DNA from: Panulirus ornatus
Lineage: Eukaryota > Arthropoda > Malacostraca > Decapoda > Palinuridae
NCBI RefSeq assembly: GCF_036320965.1
Contig: NC_092257.1
Span: 20,467,413-20,531,412, forward strand
Length of the DNA stretch: 64,000 bases
Direction of reading: 5' to 3'
Positions 1 through 11,192 of the stretch are shown here, piece after piece. The notes under the pieces were generated by a model that was given only the letters and a program-made list of their open reading frames with translations, searched no databases and was not told where the DNA came from. The translations under genes and the position numbers were made by a program. Numbering within the stretch: position 1 is the stretch's first letter; the number at the start of each line of letters is the position of its first letter.

Positions 1-325
1 AACCCACTTCAATCTGTTCCTACATAATCTCCCATTACATACTGCAAACCACAATGTGAAGGTTATCTCATATGCAGGAACCCTGGCATCACAGAAGCAA
101 TAACAAACATGCACCTCTACAGGGTCATGGTCCAGATGAAATTTCACCATATGAGCTGAAGATGTGTACAGATATGCTGGTTAATAAAACATCATGAAAT
201 ACTGTTCAAGATGTCACTGGAGAGTGAGAGAGTGCCAAGAGAATGGAAAAGAGTGAATGTCATGCCTATCTGTAACTAAAGAGATCAAGAACAGCCACCG
301 ACCATAGTACAGGCTAGTCTCGCTG

Positions 326-780
326 ATGAGTGTGGCCTGTGAGGTTTTGGAAAAGATAAATAGAAAACATATCAATGACTTTCTAAAGAGTAATTACTTA
401 TGTAAGAGGCAGTATGGTTTTAAGGTAAGGAGTCCGGTTGTAACAAACATCTTACATTTCTATGAGAATGAGTTGTCTCTCACAAAATGGAGGGCTGGGT
501 GGACTGTTTGTATCTGGACAGCCAGAAAGCATTTGTGGACTGCCAGAATAGGCTGATTAAGAAGCTAGACCACCAGGCAGATGTAAGGGGGAAACTCATC
601 AGATATACAAAAGATTATCTCAGGGAAGGGACGGAGGAACAAATGTCAGAGAAACCCTTACCAAATGGGCCAAGTTACCAGCAGAGTACCACAAGGTTCT
701 GCACAGGGAAAATTACTCTTCTTGATCCATATAAATGACTTGGCTGAATACATTTGCAGGTGATGCAAAGGTCACAAAGG
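326..780 (+). pseudogene. RT domain remnant of CR1/jockey-like LINE
   Basis: Remains of a reverse transcriptase that would have copied the LINE RNA at the target site. Frame 326-556 carries SVACEVLEKINRKHINDFL and then QYGFK, the usual blocks before RT motif A. Frame 487-738 continues with EGWVDCLYLDSQKAFVDC (motif A, Asp visible) and a YLREGTEEQ block. Motif C near 752-775 reads F-A-G-D where F-A-D-D is expected, so the first Asp of the catalytic pair is lost. The shift near 500 and several stops make it a clear pseudogene. No 5' endonuclease region is inside the window. Confidence 0.8.
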
Positions 781-892
781 AAGTGAAAAGCATGGAGGAA
801 TGCATCAACTTAAAAATAAGGACCTAAGAATGCTCTAAAGATGGTTTCATATATTGTTGATGAAACTCAAACCAAGCAAATGTAAAGTAATA

Positions 893-1028
893 AGGATGGG
901 ACACAATGAAAATGTCTCAATATGATTATTACTAGCCAGGAAATAAGCTTCATAATAAAAAGGATGGGACATAGCGAAAGAATGCCTCAATATGATTATT
1001 ACTGAGCAGGAAATAAGCTTCATGATTC
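893..1028 (+). repeat. 68-bp tandem duplication inside the LINE
   Basis: AGGATGGGACA begins at 893 and again at 961. Both copies run on to AGGAAATAAGCTTCAT. The two 68-bp copies differ at several sites, so the duplication is not recent. Confidence 0.85.
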
Positions 1029-1611
1029 TACGTGTGAGAAAGACTTTGGAGATGACATCATCCCTAACCTATTGCCAGAAACCCACATTAGAACATTTGA
1101 AGAGTCAAACTATCTGCTAACATATATCATAATAGCATTCAAGTACATGAATTAGTAAACAGCAAGATGTCCATGTCCTATACAAAGCCAAAACTAAAAT
1201 ATGCATTTCATAATCAAGTTTTTAAAACAGATATTGATGATGTAGACAGTAAACAGTTCTTTGACATAAGTTGGGAAAAAGCAACCAAAAATTAAGAAAG
1301 AAACTTGTTAAAAAAAAAAAAGGTTAAGAAGTAATATTACACTGGTGGATGAATGGAATAAAATGACTGAGAACACAGTTCATGCTGACAGCATACATAA
1401 ATCTAAGAAGTTATTAGATAAAAAAGAAACTTCAACAAATGGAGCCCAAGTGCAAAACTTCCTCCATGTAGAGTACAAAGAGATAGCTCCAAAAGTGGAA
1501 CAATAGCTCATCCAGAGCAGAATGTCTGCATCTCTACAAAAGCATTCACTCACCCTTTTAACCCCATATAAACATGAATCCAACCTGCACCCTCCAGTCA
1601 CTTTGAAGTGG

Positions 1612-1950
1612 TTTTTAGAGGCCTTCTACCGTAGACAGCCCAAGCTGGTTTAGGTCACTGGTTGACCAAGCTGCTGGAAACCACAGCCCATAGACCCACA
1701 TTGCCATCACAGCTTGGCTGGTTTGGTACACTTTGTAAATATTTGTTCAGGGCCTCTCAGACTTTCCTACCATTCATCCCTGGTGTTTCTGACGAATGCA
1801 GGCAATCAGTTAGAGAGACCTGGGCCCTGGATGTTTAAGATGTTCTCTCTTTTTTGTACATATTGTGCCTTCTGATTTCTGAGGTACAATTGTACAGAGT
1901 CTTTCATGCCTGTTATGCCAGTAGGAAATAATTTCTAAATGTAGGTGAGG
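1612..1950 (+). repeat. Dispersed repeat family G, longest copy
   Basis: Non-coding repeat with CAAGCTGGTTTAGG, a CACAGC-rich block, and TTTGTAAATA followed by a pyrimidine-rich stretch. Diverged copies in the same orientation lie at 18455-18665 and 27590-27720. It abuts the protease remnant at 1955, so it may have truncated the Gypsy element or inserted beside it. Family name is my label. Confidence 0.6.
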
Positions 1951-1954
1951 GACC

Positions 1955-2250
1955 ATGCTTCTAAGACCTTCCAAGTGTTGGAAGGAAGTAGACCCTGCAG
2001 CTGATTTCTCTATAATGAGTAAAGATATGTATGAGAGGTTATTTGCACATGTGCCTCTAGAAGGCTCAGGTGTTTGGTTAAGAACCTACACTGGAGAGAT
2101 TCTGAACACAAAAGGGAAACTAGTGTGTGAGGGAAAGTATAAAAATCAGAATTTGGAGTTGCCATTTATTGTAGCTAGTTATGTGGATAGATCATCGTAG
2201 GTAAGACCTGGTTGTGTGAGCTTAAGATGGACTGGAGGGAGCTACTTATT
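1955..2250 (+). pseudogene. Gypsy retropepsin-like protease remnant
   Basis: Frame 1955-2200 carries an ADFSIMSKDMYERLF block and LRTYTGEILNTKGKL, typical of the region after the catalytic triplet in Gypsy aspartic proteases, which process the pol polyprotein. The expected D-S/T-G triplet reads D-P-A, so the active site is lost. A stop at 2198-2200 is followed in another frame by GKTWLCELKMDWREL, the usual protease-RT linker. The N-terminus of the domain is missing at the junction with repeat G. Confidence 0.75.
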
Positions 2251-2266
2251 GTTTGCTGGCACAAAA

Positions 2267-3123
2267 TGTCAGGCTCAACAAGAGCAAAAGTTCCTTTCTA
2301 GCCAGAGAAATAACTTGACTACAAAAAGAATGCAGAAGGGCTGAGACCAGAAGAATTATAAAATAAGTAAATTAACTTGCTCCAAAAAAATGCCAGTGAA
2401 TCGAAAGTTTTCCCAGGAATAGTACAGTATCATTCAAGGTTCTTGAATGTACTTTCATTAGTTTTGGCCCCTCTGCATGAACTGTTAAAGAAAGGGACTC
2501 CATGGAAATGGAACCGTGCAACTCAGAGGTCATTTGAGGATTGTATAGCTGCACTGTCTAGTACTGATGTTTTGGTCCACTATGATAACATTAGAACAAT
2601 AAAGCTTGCTTGTGATGCACCAGGCTATGGATTAGGAGTAGTCATAAGTCACATAATAGATAACTGTGAAGACCCATTACATATGCCTCGAGAACTCTTA
2701 CACAAAGCAAGAAAAACTATGTACAAACAGAGAGAGGATCTGTCTATCATACTTGGAGTAAAGAAATTTCATCAGTATTTATATGGTAGGAAATTTATCT
2801 TAGTAACCGATCACAAGCCTCTCTCAGCAATTTTGGGTCCTAAATCACCTGTTCCTACACTTGCTGCAGCCAGAATGCAGAGATGAGCTGTGATATTATC
2901 TGCTTATGACTATGAGATACAGTACAGACGTTCAGAGGATCATTCCAATGCAGATGCTTTGTCCAGGTTGCTATGTAGTGGATCAAATGATGAAGAGGAG
3001 CTTAGGATTTATGCTGTAACCATGGTAGCAGAAGATTTTCCAGTCACCTCCAGAATGACTGCTTGTGAAACTAGGAAAGATGTTGTGTTAGGAAGAGTCC
3101 TGGAATATACACTAAATGGATGA
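2267..3123 (+). pseudogene. Gypsy RT end plus RNase H remnant
   Basis: 2267-2370 shows a broken LNKSKSSFLARE block from the end of RT. From 2377 the frame is open for 169 codons: FPGIVQYHSRFLNVLS (RT connection), then KLACDAPGYGLG (first RNase H Asp, residue 80) and VTDHKPLSAI. A single TGA at 2884-2886 interrupts it at a position that is Trp in relatives I know. The same frame then continues to NADALSRL and stops at 3121-3123. RNase H degrades the RNA strand during cDNA synthesis. The RT palm with its YxDD box is absent. Confidence 0.85.
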
Positions 3124-3224
3124 AGGGAGATTTGTCCATCCTTAGACTTTCAACCATACCATTCAAGATGTGTATTCTCCATAGAACAGGGATGTGTGTT
3201 GTGTGGTATGAGTGTTAATTCCAC

Positions 3225-4090
3225 AGTGTTTTACTGAGCAAATTTTGAACAAACTGCTTTTTGAACATCCAGATATATGAGCTACGAAAACGTTGGCCAC
3301 AAAGTTTATATGGTGGCCTAAACTGGCTGGTGAAATAGAAATGATGGTATGTGAGTGCTCTGTTTTCAGAATGGTAGGAGTGTGTCACCCCGCACACCTT
3401 TGAAAACTTGAAATGGCTTACCTGTCCCTTTTTCAAAGAGTACACAATGACTTTTATGACAGAGGAACAAACAAATTTTTGGTATTAACTGAAAGTCATT
3501 AAAAGTGGACTGATGTTAAGCACATGTATGATACTAATGCTGGTTGAACTATTGATAAATCAAGATAAATATTTGTTGACATGGAATACCAGAGGAGGTA
3601 GTATCTGACAATGGTCCTCCTTTTCAATCATTAGAGTTTTAAAAGTTCATGAGACTCGATAGTGTAAAGCATGTACTGACTCCACCCTACCATCCTGCCT
3701 CTAATGGTGCAGCTGAGATCAGTTACAACTGTAAAGGAAGCAATTTCCAAGCAGGTAATTCAGGGAACTTTTGGAAAATCAATGAAACACAGACTAGCAA
3801 ACCACATAGTGTGACAGGATGTACTGCAGAGTTAGTGATGAAGTGTTGAGAACAAGGTCAAGTTTAATCAAGCCAAGTCTGTTTGCAGTTGTAAAGAGGG
3901 AACATGCTCAACAAAAGATGTATCATCACAAGAGTTCAAATAAAAGTGTGTTCAAGGTAAATGATACAGTCAGAGTTAGGAACATGGCTAAAGGTTGTGG
4001 TACTGTCCATGCAAAATGGATAACAGGTGTCACCCATTAAGTATGTGAATCTAAGACATATTCAATGAAATGTGGTAACTCAGTAAGATA
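3225..4090 (+). pseudogene. Gypsy integrase remnant
   Basis: Broken over several frames. 3237-3400 matches the zinc-binding N-terminal region (a PDI-ATKTLA block, then FIWWPKLAGEIE). 3434-3470 gives RVHNDFYDRGTNKFLVL with the first catalytic Asp. 3595-3632 gives VSDNGPPFQS with the second Asp. 3680-3720 gives HPASNGAAE with the Glu. 3819-4040 is the C-terminal region (KVNDTVRVRN). All three catalytic residues are still visible, but frameshifts and stops separate them, so it cannot be functional. Confidence 0.8.
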
Positions 4091-4494
4091 TTTCATGCAG
4101 ATCGCATCATTCATAAACATGAGATGAATGTAGCAGCAGAACATGATGATAAACTTTGACAAAGTTGTGGATGACTGTCAAGGTGATGAGGTCAAAGATG
4201 ATGTTCCCCAGCATCCATTCACGGTGTCAACTGACAGTAGTGATGATGTGTTAGGTCTGTCACTGATCATGCACAGAGTACAAGTAAAAATCCTGTAAAT
4301 CTTGATGGAGGGAATATTCCTAGATCAAAATGGGAAACCTGTAATAAAATTACACCTCTGATTATCTGAATTGTGAACAGGCCTTTCAAAACTGTTTAAT
4401 TAGAGATATATTTCTTGTGTTCTATTCTCTTCCATATCATATGTAAAACTGTAAGTTGCTTATCTAATATTTGTAGCAACCATGATTTCCTTCT

Positions 4495-4511
4495 TTGAAA
4501 AGGGGGAGCAG
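4495..4511 (+). other. Probable polypurine tract of the Gypsy remnant
   Basis: GAAAAGGGGGAGCAG lies about 400 bp after the last integrase block and just before TGTTAT, a plausible LTR start (TG). In Ty3/Gypsy elements this tract primes plus-strand DNA synthesis. No second LTR is available for comparison, so the boundary is inferred. Confidence 0.5.
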
Positions 4512-4546
4512 TGTTATTTATACGTGTTTATATACTGCCTCCATTG

Positions 4547-4549
<3 letters not shown>

Positions 4550-4616
<67 letters not shown>
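4550..4616. repeat. (TA)n microsatellite
   Basis: About 33 TA units. It separates the Gypsy remnant from SINE A copy 1, at that SINE's tail side. Confidence 0.97.
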
Positions 4617-4618
<2 letters not shown>

Positions 4619-4856
4619 TTTTTCTTTCTTTCAAACTATTCGCCATTTCCCGCATTAGCAAGGTAGCGTTAAGAACAGAGGACTGGGCCTTTGAGGGAAT
4701 ATCCTCACCTGGCCCCCTTCTCTGTTCCTTCTTTTGGAAAATTAAAAAAAAAAAAAACGAGAGGGGAGGATTTCCAGCCCCCCGCTCCCTCCCCTTTTAG
4801 TCGCCTTCTACGACACGCAGGGAATACGTGGGAAGTATTCTTTCTCCCCTATCCCC

Positions 4857-4860
<4 letters not shown>
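4617..4860 (-). mobile_element. SINE A copy 1, near full length
   Basis: Read on the minus strand, it starts with CCCTGGGGATAGGGGAGAAA at 4860, passes a CCCACGTATTCCCTGCGTGT block and GGGGGCTGGAAATCC, then an A-rich middle, and ends with a GCTACCTTGCTAATGCGGGA tail and GAAAGAAAG near 4617. About 244 bp, no coding capacity. Six other copies or halves occur in the window. A tRNA-like origin of the head is possible (GGCTGGAAATCC weakly recalls a B box) but not convincing. SINE A is my label. Confidence 0.8.
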
Positions 4861-4895
<35 letters not shown>

Positions 4896-4896
4896 T
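4861..4896. repeat. (TA)n microsatellite
   Basis: Sits between the head of SINE A copy 1 and the 3' end of the next LINE. Confidence 0.95.
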
Positions 4897-4913
4897 TATT
4901 TATTATTTATTTT

Positions 4914-5640
4914 GCTTTGTCGCTGTCTCCCGCGTTTGCAAGGTAGCGCAAGGAAACAGACGAAAGAAATGGCCCAACCCACCCCCATACACAATGTATA
5001 TACATACATGCCCACACACGCAAATATACATACCTATACATCTCAATGTACACATATATATACACACACAGACATACATATATACCCATGCACACAATTC
5101 ACACTCTGCTTTTATTCATTCTCATCGCCACCTCGCCACACATGGAATACCATCCCCCTCCCCCCTCATGTGTGCGAGGTAGCACTAGGAAAAGACAACA
5201 AAGGCCCCTCTTGTTCACACTCAGTCTCTAGCTGTCATGCAATAATGCCGGAAACCACAGCTCCCTTTCCACATCCAGGCCCCACACAACTTTCCATGGT
5301 TTACCCCAGACACTTCACATGCCCTGATTTAATCCACTGACAGCACGTCAAAACCCCGGTATACCACATCGATCCAATTCACTCTATTCCTTGCCCTCCT
5401 TTCACCCTCCTGCATGTTCAGGCCCCGATCACACAAAATCTTTTTCACTCCATCTTTCCACCTCCAATGTGGTCTCCCACTTCTCCTCTTAACTTTCTTC
5501 TTTCACACACTTTACCAAACTCAGTCACCAGCTTCTGCAGTTTCTCACATGAATCAGCCACCAGCACTGTATCATCAGCGAACAACAACTGACTCACTTT
5601 CCAAGCTCTCTCATCCCCAAGAGACTTCATACTTGCGTAT
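4914..5640 (-). mobile_element. RTE-like LINE copy 1, internally deleted, long 3' UTR
   Basis: Minus strand. The 3' terminus near 4914 is the hairpin-forming tail (reverse complement of TTTGTCGCTGTCTCCCGCGT). A long 3' UTR follows to about 5340, then the C-terminal coding end up to about 5488. A sharp join then leads to the RT motif C region up to 5630. About 650 bp present in the intact copies at 5970-7080 and 50097-51560 are missing at this join. The 3' UTR type matches 63470-63880. Confidence 0.85.
5445..5630 (-). pseudogene. RT fragment with internal deletion
   Basis: 61 codons: MKSLGDERAWKVSQLLFADD (motif C, both Asp present) run to KVCERRKLR, and then the frame passes into a shifted reading of the C-terminal region (GEVGDHIGGGKME). 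The join lies where CTTCTCCTC meets TTAACTTTC on the plus strand, with CTC shared by both sides. It has no fingers, thumb or endonuclease and cannot work. Confidence 0.85.
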
Positions 5641-5652
5641 GTATGTGTATGT

Positions 5653-7080
<1,428 letters not shown>

Positions 7081-7098
7081 ATATATATATATATATAT
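7081..7098. repeat. Short (TA)9 at the LINE 5' truncation
   Basis: Abuts the first base of LINE copy 2, so this copy has TA sequence on both sides. Confidence 0.9.
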
Positions 7099-8099
7099 CA
7101 TTAGTTATGTTATTCTTACCAAAGTTATAATATGTTTAGGCCTGTATCATCATAATGTATTAGGCTGGTGGTATGAGAATGACAGAAATAAACCACCTGG
7201 GATAGAGTTTGTGTGAGGGTTACCTTTCTCCCATTAAATCAGTAAGATATTACATTTTCTTTATCAATGAAATTTTAATAAGTATCACTGAAATATTCCA
7301 CAATCCATACATACATATATAGATTACATTTACAGATAAATAACAGTAACTGTGGATACCAATGGCTATAAAATACAATGGCTGATCCCAATAGAGATAT
7401 ACATACCGTTCACTTCAAACTGTAAATCTACTGCGTCTCTGTGTCAATGTAAATGAAAAACTTTTTGTCTGCAAAGCATGGGATCAATGCATGAGCTGCC
7501 AGAATACAGTAAATATAATATAAACTGAAAACAAAAGAAAGAGCAATCTAGCTTGTCAATGTCTATAAGACCAAAAAATATACCTCAAACACAAGAATAT
7601 CAATGAAATTCTTTAAACCTACTTCAAAGAACTACTGCTGGTTACTTCTAGCATTTTCAATATTTCAGAGCACAGAAAAAGTATAGGAATCTAAACATAT
7701 TAAGGACAAATACAGTCAAATTAACTTATTTTCAGGGACACGCTTTAAAGTGCTAGTTTATGCCTGTATATAAGTGAGCTTGCGTGTTTGAATTGTTACC
7801 TGCCCTCAGCAATTATGTCCAACCTTCAAGTTTTTAGTTTTTGGTACAGAATACACCTACAGTCACAGAAAACTACGACCAAGAATAACTTACGCCCCAC
7901 TAATAAACGAAACGGGGCCCTACGAGAAGTGACTTAACGAGCTTCCTTTTCGAATCATACGTTCCTGTGGTACTGCAGATATAGGAATGAAAGAACAGTT
8001 TTAAGTTTAGCTAACTCGACTTCTAAACAAACTAGTTTACGGACAAAAAAAAACGAGGTTGGCTGTACCCGCTAACCTGACTAGGTTAACTTTAAGTGC
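7099..8099. other. AT-rich anonymous sequence
   Basis: About 1 kb without a tandem array, long frame or repeat that I recognise elsewhere in the window. It could be intronic or intergenic; nothing decides. Confidence 0.5.
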
Positions 8100-9055
8100 C
8101 CCGTTTCAACCAATTAAAGGTACTCACCTAGTTATACAACTGGAGCGTATCCCACACTAACACCACATCGGCCAGTCCCGAGGCGACGCACACTATGCCA
8201 CACACTCCTCCCTCAAAACCAAAACGAAAGCAGGGAACAGGTGGTGGTCTGAGTTATATTACGGTTCAGGTAGGTGAACTTGTACAGCTGTACAGCAAAG
8301 ACTACTCAGTGTTCAAGCTGTCCTTGCTCTTGTCTCTCGCTATACACTCCACCTATCATACACTTCACTTTCACTAACATGTTACACATGAAACACGCAA
8401 TTTCATGGGTCTGTATAGAAGCACAGTAGCTTGAATTTCCAGGGATCACAGACGAAGTAGAGAGATACCTCCCGCCAAAGCCCATGGGCCTCCAAACCAT
8501 AACTGAAACCAAAACATGTTGCAGACCTGCGGTGTGGTGTGTTTGGTACTTGGAGGACGCCGCTGCCAAATCTCTCCGGCCGCGATTTGTTATGGTGGAC
8601 CACGCCGGACGACCAGAAGACTTGGCACCAACGCCGCCTAAGGCTGAGGGGATTCGTTGATACGAAGGAGGGGAGTGCCGCACACTCCCATCGACACACA
8701 GCATAAAGATGCTGTAGTCACCCTAAATAGTACCTTAAACATTTCCGAGTCATAGATAAAAAATTACGTATGGGGAAGTTCTGTTAAAGATAATGAACGG
8801 CTACCGCTGGAGAGCAACAGCGTCGGAGGGGATGGGTGTTGGTGGGGGTAGGGGAGAACGTCAACAGAGCAGGCGAGCCCCGCCCCCACGCTGGCCTGTA
8901 TCACAGAGTGACGCACGGGGCTCTCACCTTTCCCCAACCCCAGCGTTCCCCCGGGCCGCCACCTCAACACCATTACACGTGCCTCATCACAGAACAACAA
9001 AATTTCCGACTTCATAACACAATAAAACCAAACTAAATTAAAACTACTTCTCGAT
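8100..9055. other. CpG-richer anonymous block, possible exon or promoter region
   Basis: Base composition rises compared with 7.1-8.1 kb, with many CpG dinucleotides at 8560-8700 and 8810-8960. On the minus strand a good splice-donor string (TAG|GTGAGTACC) ends near 8120. The longest frame is 8306-8704 minus (132 aa), with no motif I recognise. A first exon plus promoter on the minus strand is one reading; chance is another. Confidence 0.25.
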
Positions 9056-9060
9056 AAATA

Positions 9061-10830
9061 TATGGAGTGAGTATTTTGAAGGATTGTTGAATGTGTCTGA
9101 TGATATAGTGGCAGATGTAGGGTGCTAGGATTGTGGAAGTACGTAAAGCGAGAATCATAGAAAGTGGTTTGGTGAAAAAAGAAGAGGTGGCGAAAATCTT
9201 GCGTAAGATGAAATATGGCAAGGAGGCTGATGTGGATGGTAATGCACTTGAATTTCTTAAAGAAAGGGGGTGACTATGTTGTTGATTGGTTAGTTAGGAT
9301 CTTCAATGTATGTATGGATCATGGCGAGGTGCCAGAGGATTGGCAACGGGAAAGCCGTGTTCAAACTACAACGTCAAAATTTTGTTAAGTGTTCTTAGAA
9401 AGTTGTATGGGCTAGTGATGACTGAGAGGGGGAAAGTGCGTACAAAGCATCAGACTAGGGAAGTAAAATGTTGTGTCAGGGGTGGTAGAGGATTTGTTGG
9501 CCCGGGTGTTTGCTTTAAAGAATGTGTGAGAAATAGAAACAGAAGGATCTATGTGTGATACTTATGGATCTGGAGAAAGCATACGATAATCAGGAGAAAG
9601 CATACGACACTCAGAGTTGGTAAAGAGGCATTATGGAAGGTCTTATGGTGTTGGAGGAAAGCTACTGAAACGAATAAGATTTTCTCAACAGTGTAAGGCG
9701 TGTGCAAGAGCAGAAATAGAGGAAAATGATTGGTTCCAGGTCTGCGGCAGAGGAGTATGATAGTCACCATGGCTCTCTAATTTGTTTATGGATAGAGTAG
9801 TGAGGGAGGTAAGAGCAGGGGTCTGGGGGATATGGGCGAATATGCAGTCTGAAGGTGGTGAGAGAGTATGAGAAGTGAGTCAGTTGTTGTTTGCTGGTGA
9901 CACACCACTGGTGGCAGAGTCAAGTTAGAAACTGCAGAAATTGATGACTAAGTTGGGAGGAGTGTGAAAGGAGGAAGTTGACAGTAAATGTGAATAAAAA
10001 CAAGGTTATCAGGTTGAGAATGGAAGAGGGACAAGTTAGTTTGGGTGAGAGTTTAGATGGAGAAAATTTGAAGGAAGTGAAGCGTTTTAGATACCTGAGA
10101 GTGGATATGGCAGCAAAGGGAATCATGGAGGCGGAAGTAAGTCATACGATGGGTGAGGGGCCATGGTTCTGGGAGTACTGAGGAATGTGTGAAAAGAGAG
10201 GTGGTTGCCTGGGCGGACGAATATGGAATGTTTGAAGGTATATTAGTCCCAGTAATGCTGCATGGATGTGAGTCATGTGCTATATATAAGGTTGTACGTA
10301 GGAGGGAAGATGCGTTGGAAATGAAATGTTTGAGGACAACGTGTGGAGTGAGGTGCTTTGATCGAATAAGTAATACAAGGGTGAGAGAGAGGTGTGGTAA
10401 TAAGAGTGGTTGAGAAAGATGAAAAAGGGTGACCTAAAATGGTCTGAACATATGGAGATAATGAGTGAGGAAGTTGAAAAAGAGGATGTATGGAACAAAA
10501 GTGGAGGGGACAAGAAGGGGGAGACCAAACTGGAGATGGAAGGATGGAGTGAAAAAGATTCTGAGTGATCTGGGCCTGAACATGCAAGAGGGTGAAAGGC
10601 GTGCAAAGGTTAGAGTAAACTGCAGCGATGTGGTATACAGTGGGCGACTTGCTGGCAACGGACTGAACTATGGTAAGTGCCGCGGCTTTGTTGTGGATAG
10701 GGAGCTGTGGTTTCAGTACCCTAAACATGATGGCTAGAGAATGGATGTGAGCGAATGAGACTTTTCTTCTTTTGTTGCTGGGGGCTAACTTGCTAAGGCG
10801 GGAAACGGCGAATAATTATGAAAAAGAAAA
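9061..10830 (+). mobile_element. Old RTE-like LINE copy, frames broken
   Basis: Starts upstream of the RT with WSEYFEGLLNVSDD near 9064-9105 (region between endonuclease and RT), then KILRKMKYGKEADVDGNALE (9205-9255) and EVPEDW. Motif A is near 9560-9580. Motif C near 9890 reads F-A-G-D. A NVNKNKVIRLR block is at 9985, and a C-terminal CGVRCFDRISNTRVRERCG block at 10340-10400. The tail at 10780-10826 is of the GCGGGAAACGGCGAA type shared with SINE A. A small tandem duplication of GAGAAAGCATACGA lies at 9573 and 9595. Many stops and shifts; inactive. Confidence 0.85.
9978..10413 (+). pseudogene. RT C-terminal remnant of the old LINE
   Basis: Two overlapping frames (9978-10181, then 10153-10413) give NVNKNKVIRLRMEEGQVSLG, FRYLRVDMAAKG and, after a frameshift, MFEGILVPVMLHGCESCAIY and CGVRCFDRISNTRVRERCG. 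These align with the 370-aa copy at 5970-7082 but are much more diverged, so this insertion is old. A further frame at 10465-10620 holds the terminal GRPNWRWKDGVKKIL block. Confidence 0.8.
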
Positions 10831-10834
10831 TACA

Positions 10835-11030
10835 CGCCTACCGGGGTTACCCGACACCGCTCGCTTGAGGTTTCACCACACAACTCACCTCTGGCGACGC
10901 TGTATCACTGAAGGTACAGAGTCGTCAAGGAGCTTCTCACTCCAAAGGAGTCCATCATTTCACTGCAACTGATATAGCAGAACAGACCTTGGGGTTCCAG
11001 GAGCTCCTGGAAAAGGGGGTTCCTGGAGTA
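10835..11030 (+). repeat. Dispersed repeat family C
   Basis: Begins with CCGGGGTTACCCGACACCGC, passes GCTGTATCACTGAAGG and AGGAGCTTCTCACTCCA, and ends in a small palindrome-like GGAGCTCCTGGAAAAGGGGG. Related copies: 21741-21850, two tandem copies in 32235-32580, and 61915-62130. Non-coding; nature unknown. Confidence 0.65.
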
Positions 11031-11192
11031 ACTGCAGGACACCGTTCAAGAGAAAGGTCATGGGTCGGTTACAAATAAATACATACCCTCCAGCCCCCAG
11101 TATAGCCCCTTATATCTCGTAAGGGGGCGCCCCTGCAGAGGTTAGGAAGCCGGTCAAGTCCATCGAGATGGGCCAAGGGGTCGTAAGGTGTT

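Larger units (their letters stand above)
1..1495 (+). mobile_element. Eroded CR1/jockey-like LINE, 5'-truncated
   Basis: A decayed non-LTR retrotransposon read in broken frames on the plus strand. It runs from a GPDEISPYELK-type block near 124-160, through the RT fingers/palm (326-780), to a SKCKVIRMG block near 868-900, and on to a 3' end near 1440-1490. That 3' end resembles the ends at 15905-16040 and 57575-57615. Stops and frameshifts break every frame, so no product is possible. CR1/jockey is my best clade call; the family was judged from motif order only. Confidence 0.8.
1955..4550 (+). mobile_element. Ty3/Gypsy LTR retrotransposon pol remnant
   Basis: Domain order protease, end of RT, RNase H, integrase is that of Ty3/Gypsy elements, of the kind often annotated as K02A2.6-like in invertebrates. 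Stops and frameshifts occur throughout, and most of the RT is missing between about 2250 and 2270. No gag or 5' LTR is found upstream; repeat G sits there instead. A purine tract near 4495-4510 marks the probable 3' end of the internal region, followed by at most about 40 bp of possible LTR before a (TA)n tract. Inactive. Confidence 0.85.

Noticed and set aside
8306..8704. 132-aa minus frame in the CpG-richer block
   Set aside because: No motif; a second frame (8403-8699) is also open on the same strand.
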